DNA from: Lacimicrobium alkaliphilum
GTDB taxonomy: Bacteria; Pseudomonadota; Gammaproteobacteria; Enterobacterales; Alteromonadaceae
Direction: 5' to 3'
Length of the DNA stretch: 64,000 bases
Assembly (NCBI RefSeq): GCF_001466725.1
Contig: NZ_CP013650.1
Coordinates: forward strand, 1,488,001 to 1,552,000
Shown here: positions 42,812 to 51,833 of the stretch, one piece after another
Position numbering within the stretch: position 1 is the first letter of the stretch
Layout: each line of letters starts with the position of its first letter
The notes under the pieces: generated by a model
Told to the model about the DNA's origin: nothing
Database searches by the model: none
The model's input: the letters and a program-made list of their open reading frames with translations, nothing else
Position numbers and translations under genes: made by a program

Positions 42812-45478
42812 ATGATCGAAGCAGGAAGTGTGGCACCGGCCGACCAGCGGCGTGCTCTGGGACTGAGCACTTTTGCTTTTACGCTGTGCTTTGCGGTCTG
42901 GACTATTTTTTCTATTTTGGGGATCCAGCTTAAGCAGGAGCTGGGCCTGTCGGATACAGAGCTGGGCCTGCTGATGGCAACCCCTATTCTGACCGGCTCA
43001 ATCAGCCGTCTTTTTCTCGGTGTATTAACCGACAGGTTTGGCGGACGCTGGGTATTCGGATTATTGATGCTGCTCACAGCGGCGGCGGTGTTTCTGGTCA
43101 GCATTGCCACCAGTTATATTCTGTTGCTGATCGCTGCACTGGGCGTGGGCCTGGCGGGTGGTGGTTTTATTGTCGGTGTGGCCTATATCTCTGCCTGGTA
43201 CGAGAAAGACAAGCAGGGCACTGCGCTGGGTATATTTGGCGCCGGCAATGTGGGGGCGGCACTGACCAATTTTGGAGCCCCTTTTCTGATGCTGGCCCTC
43301 GGTTGGCAGGGTACGGCTCAGATTTATGCGCTGGTGATAGGGCTGATGGGAATCGGCTTTATTCTGTTTGCCCGGGCCGACCCTGCCCATGGTCAGCGCC
43401 AGGCTGAGTCACCGACCCTGGCTGAACAGCTTTCGCCGCTTGTTGATATCCGCGTGTGGCGTTTTTCTCTCTATTACTTTTTTGTTTTCGGTGCCTTTGT
43501 GGCGCTGGCCTTATGGCTTCCCCATTATCTGATGGAGGTGTATGGTCTGGGTGTGGCAACGGCGGGGATCCTCGCGGCGCTATACACCATTCCTGCTTCC
43601 CTATTTCGTATTCTCGGAGGCTGGCTGTCAGATAAATACGGTGCCAGAACCGTAATGTACTGGACCCTGATTGCCTCGGTGATCTGTACCTTTATTCTCA
43701 GCTATCCGCCGACCGAATATCATGTCAGAGGCGTGGACGGCACCATTCGTTTTTCTCTGGAAACCTCTCTGGTCATGTTTGTGCTGCTGACCTTTGTGCT
43801 GGGCTTTTTTATGTCCCTTGGCAAAGCGGCAGTGTTTAAACATATTCCGGTTTACTACCCCGGGCATGTGGGTGTGGTCGGCGGTGTGGTCGGTATGGTG
43901 GGAGGACTCGGCGGATTTTTATTACCGTTGACCTTTGGCATGCTTAACGATGTGATTGGTATCTGGCAAAGTTGCTTTATGTTGCTGTTTGTTGTGGCCA
44001 GCGCGGCCCTGATCTGGATGCACTTCGCCATCACCGGCGCCCAGCGCCATGAAATGGGCAGGGGAGAGACCGTCAGAGATCTGCCTGAGATGTCGACACC
44101 GGATTCCTTTGTGCTTAAGCAGTGGGATCCCGAAGACAAGTCCTTCTGGGAAAGCAAAGGTAAGGCCATCGCCAGCCGTAATCTGTGGATTTCTATTCCC
44201 AATCTGTTTCTGGCCTTTGCGGTGTGGTCCATCTGGAGCATTTTGGTGGTAAAAATGCCGGCACTGGGCTTTAGTTACAGCTCCAATCAGCTGTTCTGGC
44301 TGGCTTCGTTACCGGCCTTATCCGGTGCCACTTTGCGTCTTTTTTATGGCTTTATGGTGCCTGTTTTTGGCGGTCGGCGCTGGACAGCGTTATCGACAGC
44401 CTCTTTACTGTTACCCTGTATCTGGATGGGCTTTGCCCTGCAGGATACTGACACGCCTTATCTGATCATGTTAATTCTGGCGCTGTTATGTGGCCTGGGT
44501 GGCGGTAATTTTTCCTCCAGCATGGCCAATATCAGCTTCTTCTATCCTAAGGGCGAAAAAGGTGCGGCGCTGGGGTTAAATGCGGGCCTGGGTAACCTTG
44601 GCGTATCGGGCTTGCAACTGGTTGGCCCGCTGGTTATTTCGGCCAGTGTATTTGGCTCTCTTGGCGGCGAGCCATTGATGGTCACCCTGAGTGAGGGCCA
44701 GCAACAACCCCTGTGGCTGCAAAACGCGGCCTTTATCTGGGTGCCGCTGATTATTCTGGCGTCGCTGGCGGCCTGGTTTGGCATGCATGATATTGCCGAT
44801 GCCAAGTCTTCTTTTAAACAGCAAGCGGTGATCTTCAGGCGTTCTCATACCTGGTGGATGTGCTGGTTGTACCTGGGCACCTTTGGCAGTTTTATTGGTT
44901 TTGCGGCGGGTTTTCCGCTGCTCAGTGGCATGCTGTTTGAAGATGTTGACCCGGTTAAATATGCCTTTATCGGGCCGCTGGCCGGAGCACTGGCACGGCC
45001 CTTTGGCGGTGTGCTGGCGGATCGGTTGGGTGGTGCCCGGGTCACGCTATGGAATTTTGTGCTGATGGTGGCCGGTGTATCTGGTGTGATTTACTTTCTG
45101 CCAGAGCCGGGCCAGGCCGGTAATTTCTATGGGTTCTTCAGTATGTTTTTGCTGTTGTTTATCTCAACCGGTATTGGCAATGGTTCCACTTTCAGGATGG
45201 TGCCGGCAATGTTCTTATTATTGCGCTCCCGTGCACTGGGAAGAGGACAGGAAAAACAGGCTGAAATTGAAGGTAACCGAGAATCTGCCGCCGTTTTAGG
45301 TTTTATCTCGGCCATTGCCGCCTATGGTGGCTTCTTTATTCCCAAGGCCTACGGCACATCTATCACCCTCACCGGTGCGGTGGATTTGGCACTCTATGGG
45401 TTTATCGGTTTCTACATAAGCTGTGTGGTGGTTACCTGGCGCTTCTATGCCAGGCCCAATGCCCCGGCTCCCTGCTAA
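42812..45478 (+). CDS. narK: NarK1-NarK2 fusion nitrate/nitrite transporter
   Basis: 888 residues, double the usual MFS length, with two complete 12-helix halves. Residues about 1-410 are NarK1-like (LSTFAFTLCFAVWTIFSILG, FGAGNVGAALTNF, VGVVGGVVGMVGGLGGFLLP), the nitrate/H+ symporter type. From about 435 it is NarK2-like (FWESKGKAIASRNLWISIPNL, LCGLGGGNFSSSMANISFFYP, GLNAGLGNLGVSGLQL), the nitrate/nitrite antiporter type. Such fusions are known from Paracoccus. Both signature motifs are intact. Follows ubiV by 96 bases and precedes nnrS. Confidence 0.94.
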   Translation: MIEAGSVAPADQRRALGLSTFAFTLCFAVWTIFSILGIQLKQELGLSDTELGLLMATPILTGSISRLFLGVLTDRFGGRWVFGLLMLLTAAAVFLVSIATSYILLLIAALGVGLAGGGFIVGVAYISAWYEKDKQGTALGIFGAGNVGAALTNFGAPFLMLALGWQGTAQIYALVIGLMGIGFILFARADPAHGQRQAESPTLAEQLSPLVDIRVWRFSLYYFFVFGAFVALALWLPHYLMEVYGLGVATAGILAALYTIPASLFRILGGWLSDKYGARTVMYWTLIASVICTFILSYPPTEYHVRGVDGTIRFSLETSLVMFVLLTFVLGFFMSLGKAAVFKHIPVYYPGHVGVVGGVVGMVGGLGGFLLPLTFGMLNDVIGIWQSCFMLLFVVASAALIWMHFAITGAQRHEMGRGETVRDLPEMSTPDSFVLKQWDPEDKSFWESKGKAIASRNLWISIPNLFLAFAVWSIWSILVVKMPALGFSYSSNQLFWLASLPALSGATLRLFYGFMVPVFGGRRWTALSTASLLLPCIWMGFALQDTDTPYLIMLILALLCGLGGGNFSSSMANISFFYPKGEKGAALGLNAGLGNLGVSGLQLVGPLVISASVFGSLGGEPLMVTLSEGQQQPLWLQNAAFIWVPLIILASLAAWFGMHDIADAKSSFKQQAVIFRRSHTWWMCWLYLGTFGSFIGFAAGFPLLSGMLFEDVDPVKYAFIGPLAGALARPFGGVLADRLGGARVTLWNFVLMVAGVSGVIYFLPEPGQAGNFYGFFSMFLLLFISTGIGNGSTFRMVPAMFLLLRSRALGRGQEKQAEIEGNRESAAVLGFISAIAAYGGFFIPKAYGTSITLTGAVDLALYGFIGFYISCVVVTWRFYARPNAPAPC

Positions 45479-45505
45479 CGAAATATTGTCCGGAGTGTAA
45501 GAAGT

Positions 45506-46687
45506 ATGTCTGAACATCAACTCCCGTCGCCCCTATGGCGGTTAGGGTTTCGCCCCTTCTTTCTTTTTGGCGCGCTGTTTTCTGTGCTGGCCATAGGCTG
45601 GTGGGGTGGCATGCTTGCCGGACTCTGGGGGCTGGCACCTTATGGAGGTAGTTATTTCTGGCATGGTCACGAGATGCTGTTTGGTTTCAGTGCCGCTATT
45701 GTCGTCGGCTTTTTGCTTACCGCGGTGCAAAACTGGACCGGCGTACCGGGTTTAAAAGGCTGGCCTCTGATGCTGCTTTTTGCCACCTGGCTGGCGGGGC
45801 GCGCCGTGTTGTTGATTAATCCGGCCTGGCCGCTGTGGATCCCGGCCACAATAGATTTACTGTTTTTACCCATGGCGGCCGGGTTTATGGCCTGGCCACT
45901 GTTCAAGGCCAGACAGCAGCGCAATATGTTTTTTGTGCCGGTGTTGTTGTTAATGGCGGCGGCCAATTTTATCTCCCATCTGACTGTTCTTGGCGTCTAC
46001 CCGGAGGGCTTTCGCCATGGCAGTTATTTAATGTTGATGCTGATCACGGCGCTAATCTGTGTGATCGGCGGGCGGGTAACCCCCATGTTTACCGCCAATG
46101 GCACCGGCACCGAAAAAGTACTGCCACTGCCCTGGTTAGAAAAGATTGCTTTAGCGGCTATCTGGCTGCTGGTGCTGCATTATCTGACTGGTGGGTTGTT
46201 ACAGGATATGGCAGTGGGAGCCATCGCACTGATAGCAGGGGTATTACATTTGCTGCGCTGGTTACGCTGGCGGGTCTGGATAACGTTTTCGGTGCCCCTG
46301 TTATGGTCACTGCATCTGGCTTATTTGTATGTGCCGCTGGGGTTATTGGCGCTAAGTGGCCATTATCTCGGTGAGATGATGCCCTTAAGCACCGCCATAC
46401 ACCTGCTTACCACCGGGGCTATCGGCAGTATTATTCTGGCGATGATGGCCAGAGTGTCGCTGGGGCATAGCGGCAGAAAACTGAAGGCTCACTGGCTGAT
46501 GAGTTTTGCCTTTGCCTTTGTGCTGCTTGCCGGGTTGGTGCGAACCCTGGGCAGCTGGTTATGGCACAGCGAGATCCAGTCTATGTTATTACTCAGCACA
46601 CTGCTCTGGTGCCTGGCTTTTATGCTGTTTGCGGTGATTTATTTCCCCATCCTCACCCGCCCCCGTATCGACGGCAAGCCTGGCTGA
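45506..46687 (+). CDS. nnrS: NnrS family haem-copper membrane protein
   Basis: 393 residues with about 12 membrane helices. Motifs: PLWRLGFRPFFLFGALFS, WHGHEMLFGFSAAIVVGFLLTAVQNWTG, and GGRVTPMFTANG, RVSLGHSGR near the C-terminus. NnrS proteins bind haem and copper and protect against nitric oxide and nitrosative stress in denitrifiers. It starts 27 bases after the narK fusion and is probably co-transcribed with it and with the CopD-like gene. Confidence 0.94.
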   Translation: MSEHQLPSPLWRLGFRPFFLFGALFSVLAIGWWGGMLAGLWGLAPYGGSYFWHGHEMLFGFSAAIVVGFLLTAVQNWTGVPGLKGWPLMLLFATWLAGRAVLLINPAWPLWIPATIDLLFLPMAAGFMAWPLFKARQQRNMFFVPVLLLMAAANFISHLTVLGVYPEGFRHGSYLMLMLITALICVIGGRVTPMFTANGTGTEKVLPLPWLEKIALAAIWLLVLHYLTGGLLQDMAVGAIALIAGVLHLLRWLRWRVWITFSVPLLWSLHLAYLYVPLGLLALSGHYLGEMMPLSTAIHLLTTGAIGSIILAMMARVSLGHSGRKLKAHWLMSFAFAFVLLAGLVRTLGSWLWHSEIQSMLLLSTLLWCLAFMLFAVIYFPILTRPRIDGKPG

Positions 46688-46700
46688 AGGCAAAGAGACT

Positions 46701-47143
46701 ATGCACGGTATGGTATTACTGTTACATCTGCTCGGAGCCACCGTCTGGACCGGCGGGCATCTGGTGCTGGCCCTGAGCATATTGCCCAAAGCGCTGCGGG
46801 AAAACTCCGTCAGCCGCATTCAGGATTTCGAGCAGGCCTATGAAAAAATAGGCATTCCGGCACTGATCATTCAGGTGTTAACGGGCGTCTGGCTGGCCTG
46901 GAGCCTGATACCCCAGTGGAGCCTATGGCTGCAGGTGGATAACCCGTGGTCAGGCTTATCTGGTTCAAACTACTGTTGTTGCTGATTACTCTGCTGCTGG
47001 CGGCCGATGCCAGAATCAGGGTGATCCCAACGCTCAGCAGTAAGAATCTGCGCCAGCTGGCCTGGCATATTATCCCCGTAACACTCATCTCTGTGCTGTT
47101 TGTGGTGGTGGGTGTGAGCTTCCGAACCGGCTGGTGGTTTTAA
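46701..47143 (+). pseudogene. CopD-like small membrane protein, frameshifted
   Basis: The first frame (MHGMVLLLHLLGATVWTGGHLVLALSILPKAL) runs to about 46945 and the second frame (VRLIWFKLLLLLITLLLAADARIRVIP...FRTGWWF) to 47143. One missing C in the run at 46943-46945 explains it; restored length is about 147 residues with four membrane helices and the WxGGH motif of CopD/DUF2269-like proteins, which may bind copper or haem. It follows nnrS by 13 bases. As with nrdG, a sequencing error is possible. Confidence 0.75.
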
Positions 47144-47150
47144 ACCTTTT

Positions 47151-47390
47151 CACCGCAGAGATGCAGAGCGCGCGGAGAAAAGCTGAGGTGAACGGGGCCT
47201 GTGACATTTTCATCGCGCAAGGGGTTTGAGGAGATTAACTTTCTGATCCTCAGCGCCTTTGCGCCTCAGCGAGATTAACCAAATAAAAGCCGGAAATCAC
47301 GCCGAGGCGCAGAGGTCGCAAAGAAAAGCATAAACCGGCTCCTTCTTTCCTTTCGTACCATCAGTGTTTTCCGTGGTCAATTAAAGTGTT
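47151..47390. repeat. CACAGAG-family repeats after the CopD-like gene
   Basis: In this 256-base gap: CACCGCAGAGATGCAGAG (47151-47168), CTTTGCGCCTCAGCGAGATTA (47257-47277), CGCCGAGGCGCAGAGGTCGCAAAG (47300-47323) and TTTCCGTGGTCAA (47368-47380). Facing copies form imperfect stems between two convergent transcripts. Confidence 0.65.
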
Positions 47391-47399
47391 TTTTCACTG

Positions 47400-48449
47400 C
47401 TAAGTTCGCAGAGGGTTATTCCAGCGATTACCGGTGGTAAAAGTGGAGAGATCATTGCGTCTAACGCCCTGTTCGCGCATGACTTTAAGCACCTTACCGG
47501 CCACTAACTGGCGCAAATAGAAAGGCTGACTGACCACAAAATGGTGTATTGAATGGGTACGGCCAAAGTTAAAACAAAATAGCTGCAGGGGCATAAAATA
47601 CCAGCGATCCAGAATCTGGGTCTGCTGAAGCAGGTTTTGCACATTGCCATAGTAATGCATATGGGAGGTGATCAGGTTTAAACAGGCGGAACGGATCACG
47701 TTGGGTACGATCAGCACCACCACCGCAAAGTTAATGCCTTCCATCAGCCAGAGTAAAGCATCCGGATAAGCTGCTGCACTGGTGCCTCCGGCTCCTGCGC
47801 TAATCCCTGCGAAGAGGGCGTCATAAGCGTGGAACAGCAAAAAGGTATACCAGATTAAAAAATACAGGGTCGCCAGAGGAAAGGTCGCCGCCAGCAGCTT
47901 TAGCATTGAAAAGTTGTCTGTCTCCCGGCGCAGAATCCCGTGGCGCAGACACAGCCCCAGCAGGCCATCAAACATGACGATAAAACGACTCAGGCCCCAG
48001 GTGATGCCATTGCCTACCAGGCGTTCTTCCAGATCCTTGGGGGTACCGGAGACTTTATGATGTAACAGATGCATACTGCGCCTGTACCATGGGTTAACGG
48101 TGTTCGGGCGCATCAACCAGGTCAGCAGCATCATGCCATGATAGATAATGGGCTGATGACGAAAATACTGACGATGGATCAGATCATGTTCGATTTCATG
48201 GGACAGGGATGCACAGAGCGCCGCCACAATGATGCAAGCCCAGGCAGGGATCCACTCCAGGTAATAAAGGACAGCGGCACCCAGCATACCCGCCAGTGCC
48301 ACTAGCAGGATAGCCAGCCCGATAACACTCTGGTAGCGCAGTATGGGATAGCGCTTACGCCAGTACTGCTCTTCGCTGTGAATGGCCTGAATGATATGGC
48401 GGGCGCGTTGTTGCGGGGACAGGTCACCGGATGGACTGCTGACTGACAT
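47400..48449 (-). CDS. Membrane fatty acid desaturase / hydroxylase
   Basis: 349 residues. Three histidine clusters for the di-iron centre are HEIEHDLIH, HLLHHK and HSIHHF. Several membrane helices lie between them. The family desaturates or hydroxylates fatty acyl chains or related lipids using O2; the substrate is not evident. The ATG at 48449 has GAGGAG directly upstream; a TTG five codons before was rejected. No functional link with the nitrate genes is apparent. Confidence 0.88.
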   Translation of the reverse strand: MSVSSPSGDLSPQQRARHIIQAIHSEEQYWRKRYPILRYQSVIGLAILLVALAGMLGAAVLYYLEWIPAWACIIVAALCASLSHEIEHDLIHRQYFRHQPIIYHGMMLLTWLMRPNTVNPWYRRSMHLLHHKVSGTPKDLEERLVGNGITWGLSRFIVMFDGLLGLCLRHGILRRETDNFSMLKLLAATFPLATLYFLIWYTFLLFHAYDALFAGISAGAGGTSAAAYPDALLWLMEGINFAVVVLIVPNVIRSACLNLITSHMHYYGNVQNLLQQTQILDRWYFMPLQLFCFNFGRTHSIHHFVVSQPFYLRQLVAGKVLKVMREQGVRRNDLSTFTTGNRWNNPLRT

Positions 48450-48879
48450 AGGGCTCCTCTTCAAATAAGTAAGCCTAACAAATTTTGCCTGCCGCTGCGT
48501 TGTGGGAATGTAATCTGAACTCGATCAGGTCAAGCCCTGGCGGGCTGGGTGGACAGTCCGGCTAATCCCTTTGCCTCTGGTATCAAAGTGGTATCAAACA
48601 GACTACAAAAAACGAAAACTTGGGAAGTCTTCCGCGCAGAAATACGGAACACCTCCTGAGATTAATGTAGTGGTCAACAAAACCGGGACACCTTTTTAGC
48701 TAATTTTTCTGCTTTCGGCCTTCCTTGTTCAAACAGTGAGTTTTTTTGCTCCTGTAGCGCGCCTGCACAGGGGCAAACTCACTCTTTTGTGTGTTCACCA
48801 GGCTGGTTTTTGGACTGGCGCATTTCAGATGAGGATAATTGTCCTATAGTCATAGTTGGGTCAGCTATGGAGTCTGTAG
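48450..48879. other. Gene-free region upstream of the desaturase and GCS2-like genes
   Basis: 430 bases without a gene. An inverted repeat AGTGAGTTT...GCTCCTGT / ACAGGGGCAAACTCACT spans about 48736-48785. At 48669-48692 the word GTGGTCAACAAAACCGGGACACC looks like a transposon end of the IS3 type, but neither a second end nor a transposase is present. Promoters for both divergent genes must lie here. Confidence 0.5.
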
Positions 48880-50328
48880 ATGGGACAAGCCCTTAATAAA
48901 GACCATTTTTCTCCTGCCGAGCATACGGAGTACCGTAAACGTATTCAGCAACAGCTTGGTGAACTGAAAACCGTGCTCGAGCAGCCGGGCTTTTCTGACG
49001 GCCCGGCCAGTATCGGTGCTGAGCTCGAGCTCTATATCACCGACAAACAAGGGTTGCCGGCACCGCTTAATGAACAGTTACTGGAGTTAATGCAGCATCC
49101 GCTGCTTACCGAGGAGCTGAACCGGTTTAATCTGGAAATTAATCTATCGCCTGTTTCAGCTGCAGGCACGCCTTTTCAGGCACTGCAATCCGAACTCTTG
49201 CCGATCCTCAGTAAGCTTAAACAAAAAGCGGCATCGGTGGATTCAGAGATCGTTGCCATAGGGATCCTGCCCACACTTGACAGTACCCATCTGCAACGCG
49301 ACTTTATGACAGACCGGGCCCGTTACCGCGCCCTGACCAATGAGTTAGCTGCGTTAAGAGGCGAACCTTTTCTGGTTGATATCAATGGCCAGGACTCGCT
49401 TAAAATGGGCTGTGATGAAGTCACCCTGGAGGGCGCCAACACCTCTTTTCAGGTTCATTTGAAAGTACCGGCAGAGGCATTCGCCCGCTATTATAATGCA
49501 GCTCAACTGAGCACGCCTTTGGTACTGGCAGTGGCGGGAAACTCGCCGACTTTTCTCGGCCAGCGCTTATGGCAGGAAACCCGTATCGCGCTGTTTAAGC
49601 AATCCATTGACGCCCGCCATCCGGGACTGACACAGTGGCGCCAACCTGCTCGGGTAACGTTCGGTCATGGCTGGCTGAGAGACAGTGCCTGGGAACTGTT
49701 TGCAGAAAATGTGGCGCTGTACCGCCCTCTATTGCCCTATTTGTCAGAAGAAAACACGCCTTTTGCCGAGCTTTGTCTGCATCAGGGCACGGTATGGTCA
49801 TGGAACCGACCGGTATTTGAACCCAGGCACGGCGGGCATTTGCGCATAGAGTATCGCACATTACCAGCCGGCCCCAGTGTGGTGGATATGATGGCCAATG
49901 CCGCGTTAGCCATAGGGCTCACTATTGCTCTGGCTGATGAAATACCGCAGCTGTTACCAAAAATCCCCTTTCCCTATGCTGAATTTAATTTCTACCGGGC
50001 GGCACAAAAAGGCCTGGACGCGAATATATTGTGGCCACAATCACCACAGCATAGCCTGAGGGAAAGTGCTGTTGTTGATGTGATAGGTAAACTCCTGCCT
50101 GCGGCTGCCAGGGGCCTGCAAGTACTTAACGTAGATAGCAGTGAAATCGATCGTTTGATGAGCGTCATTGAGCAACGGCTTAGCCGCAAGATAACCGGTG
50201 CCTCCTGGCAACTTGAGTGTCTTCAAAGCCACCTTAGTTCCTGTGATAAACAAAAGGCATTGCACAGAATGTTAAGCGACTATAAGGAACGCTGTGCCAG
50301 CGGCCAACCTGTTTCACAGTGGAGGTAG
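48880..50328 (+). CDS. GCS2-like glutamate-cysteine ligase family protein
   Basis: 482 residues. A GCS2/YbdK-type carboxylate-amine ligase fold: GAELELYITD carries the metal-binding Glu residues, followed by FNLEINLSP, GILPTLDSTHLQRDFMTDRARY, FQVHLKVPAEAFARYYNAAQ, and GGHLRIEYRTLPAGPSVVDMMANAALAIGL. Such enzymes join an amino acid to a carboxyl group with ATP; the exact substrates are unknown. It forms an operon with the aspartoacylase-like gene 4 bases downstream, suggesting a made-then-cleaved amide metabolite, or two steps of one pathway. Confidence 0.82.
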   Translation: MGQALNKDHFSPAEHTEYRKRIQQQLGELKTVLEQPGFSDGPASIGAELELYITDKQGLPAPLNEQLLELMQHPLLTEELNRFNLEINLSPVSAAGTPFQALQSELLPILSKLKQKAASVDSEIVAIGILPTLDSTHLQRDFMTDRARYRALTNELAALRGEPFLVDINGQDSLKMGCDEVTLEGANTSFQVHLKVPAEAFARYYNAAQLSTPLVLAVAGNSPTFLGQRLWQETRIALFKQSIDARHPGLTQWRQPARVTFGHGWLRDSAWELFAENVALYRPLLPYLSEENTPFAELCLHQGTVWSWNRPVFEPRHGGHLRIEYRTLPAGPSVVDMMANAALAIGLTIALADEIPQLLPKIPFPYAEFNFYRAAQKGLDANILWPQSPQHSLRESAVVDVIGKLLPAAARGLQVLNVDSSEIDRLMSVIEQRLSRKITGASWQLECLQSHLSSCDKQKALHRMLSDYKERCASGQPVSQWR

Positions 50329-50332
50329 CGCA

Positions 50333-51334
50333 ATGAGTGGCCTGAGATTACATCAGATTTATCCGCCTTTTGACTGGTGCAAAGAATCAACCCTGAGTGG
50401 CTTTTTACACACACTTCCCGGCCCTGCCGTTTTGCATATCCCCGGTAAAAACACTGCTATTACCAGGGTTGTGGTGACCTTACTGCATGGCAATGAACCC
50501 TCCGGGCTTAACGCCATTCACAGGATCTTAAGCGAAGGTTACGAGCCCCGGGTTAATATAAAAGTGATCATTGCCTCTGTGGTTGCGGCGAAAACCGAAC
50601 CGGTTTTCAGTCACCGTATGTTGCCAGGCCAACGGGATCTGAACCGTTGCTTCAGCGCTGGAGAAAAAGACTTACAAAGTGAGATAGCCATGGCAATCAA
50701 GGAACAAATAATCCGGATGACACCAGAGTCAGTGGTTGATTTGCATAACACCTCAGGCAGTGGGCCTGCTTTTTGTGTCAGTACACAATCGCAGGAACAA
50801 CACATTGCACTGGCCTCCCATTTCAGCCACCGGATGATCCTCACCGATATTATTTTGGGGTCTCTTATGGAGCAGAAACTGGGCTGCCCTGTCATCACAG
50901 TGGAGTCCGGTGGTGCCCAGGATGATGTAGCCGATGAGGTTGCCTATAACGGTTTGCTCTCTTTTATGGACGCAGAGAATGCTTTTTACCGCAAACAACA
51001 TGTGGAGCTGCTGAATTTGCCTAGAAGAGTCGAACTGGCAAAGGATCGCAGCATTGCCTATGCCGATTCAGCACAGCCGGATAAAGATATTACTCTTCGC
51101 CGCGACATTGAAAAATACAACTTTGGTGAGACGCCTCAGGACACCTGTCTGGGATGGATTAAGGAGAATAGCCTTGATGCACTGAAACTGGATCGCCACC
51201 CGCATAGGCTAGAGCAATGGTTTTATCTCAACGACCACTGCCTGATGACTAAGCGCCCACTGAGACTCTTTATGGTGACAACCAATGCGACAATCGCAGC
51301 ATCAGACTGCCTTTTTTACGTTGTCGATAACTGA
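50333..51334 (+). CDS. Succinylglutamate desuccinylase / aspartoacylase family hydrolase
   Basis: 333 residues, M14-type zinc amidohydrolase. The zinc motif HGNEPSG supplies His and Glu; the second His is in VVDLHNTSGSGP, and the catalytic Glu is in CPVITVESGG. The start at 50333 follows GGAGGT, and the earlier open frame overlaps the preceding gene. Related to AstE and aspartoacylase but without the arginine-catabolic neighbours of astE. It probably hydrolyses an N-acyl amino acid or the product of the ligase encoded just upstream. Confidence 0.82.
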   Translation: MSGLRLHQIYPPFDWCKESTLSGFLHTLPGPAVLHIPGKNTAITRVVVTLLHGNEPSGLNAIHRILSEGYEPRVNIKVIIASVVAAKTEPVFSHRMLPGQRDLNRCFSAGEKDLQSEIAMAIKEQIIRMTPESVVDLHNTSGSGPAFCVSTQSQEQHIALASHFSHRMILTDIILGSLMEQKLGCPVITVESGGAQDDVADEVAYNGLLSFMDAENAFYRKQHVELLNLPRRVELAKDRSIAYADSAQPDKDITLRRDIEKYNFGETPQDTCLGWIKENSLDALKLDRHPHRLEQWFYLNDHCLMTKRPLRLFMVTTNATIAASDCLFYVVDN

Positions 51335-51833
51335 AGCCTGATAGACGGCATGCGTGTATCAATCTGAAACAATTTCTGCTGATTTATTGAGCACCCCGAA
51401 AAGAAATTTTTACTGTCTCAGAACACCTGTTATACCGGCTGGATTACGCCAGAAGCCGGGTATCCCCGGGCTAAGAGCCCGCGTCATCTGCTCAGGATAT
51501 TATCCCGATAACATTTAACTCCGCGCTGTTTTCTGTGCTTTTTCTGAGCGCGACCCTGTTTGTTTAGCCAAAAAAATACCTCAAAAATCACTTCTGCCGG
51601 TATACAACTGCAATTTTTGTATTTAAATGCTTGAAAAGGGCGAATTCAGTCAGGTTTTTCTGTTTTTTGTAAGCAGGGGAAAGGCTGTTTTTAAAGGCTT
51701 TGCAAGGAGTTATGAGTAATAATATTTACTTTGCTTCTGCAAACGTAGACAAGAGCTATTTTCGGGTATATGCTCCGCAAAAAATCAGCCGTAATGTTTA
51801 TAATTTAACCATCAGTAAGAAGAAGGGTCAGCC
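51335..51833. other. Gene-free region upstream of putA
   Basis: 499 bases. Contains a palindrome TACCGGCT...AGCCGGGTA at 51435-51470 followed by CGGGCT/AGCCCG (51468-51482), and an AT-rich stretch from about 51560 that probably holds the putA promoter. A 56-codon frame from 51712 overlaps putA and was not accepted as a gene. No binding site of a known regulator was recognised. Confidence 0.5.

Noticed and set aside
48669..48692. IS3-like terminal sequence GTGGTCAACAAAACCGGGACACC
   Set aside because: Only one end, no transposase fragment, no target duplication; not called as an insertion sequence.
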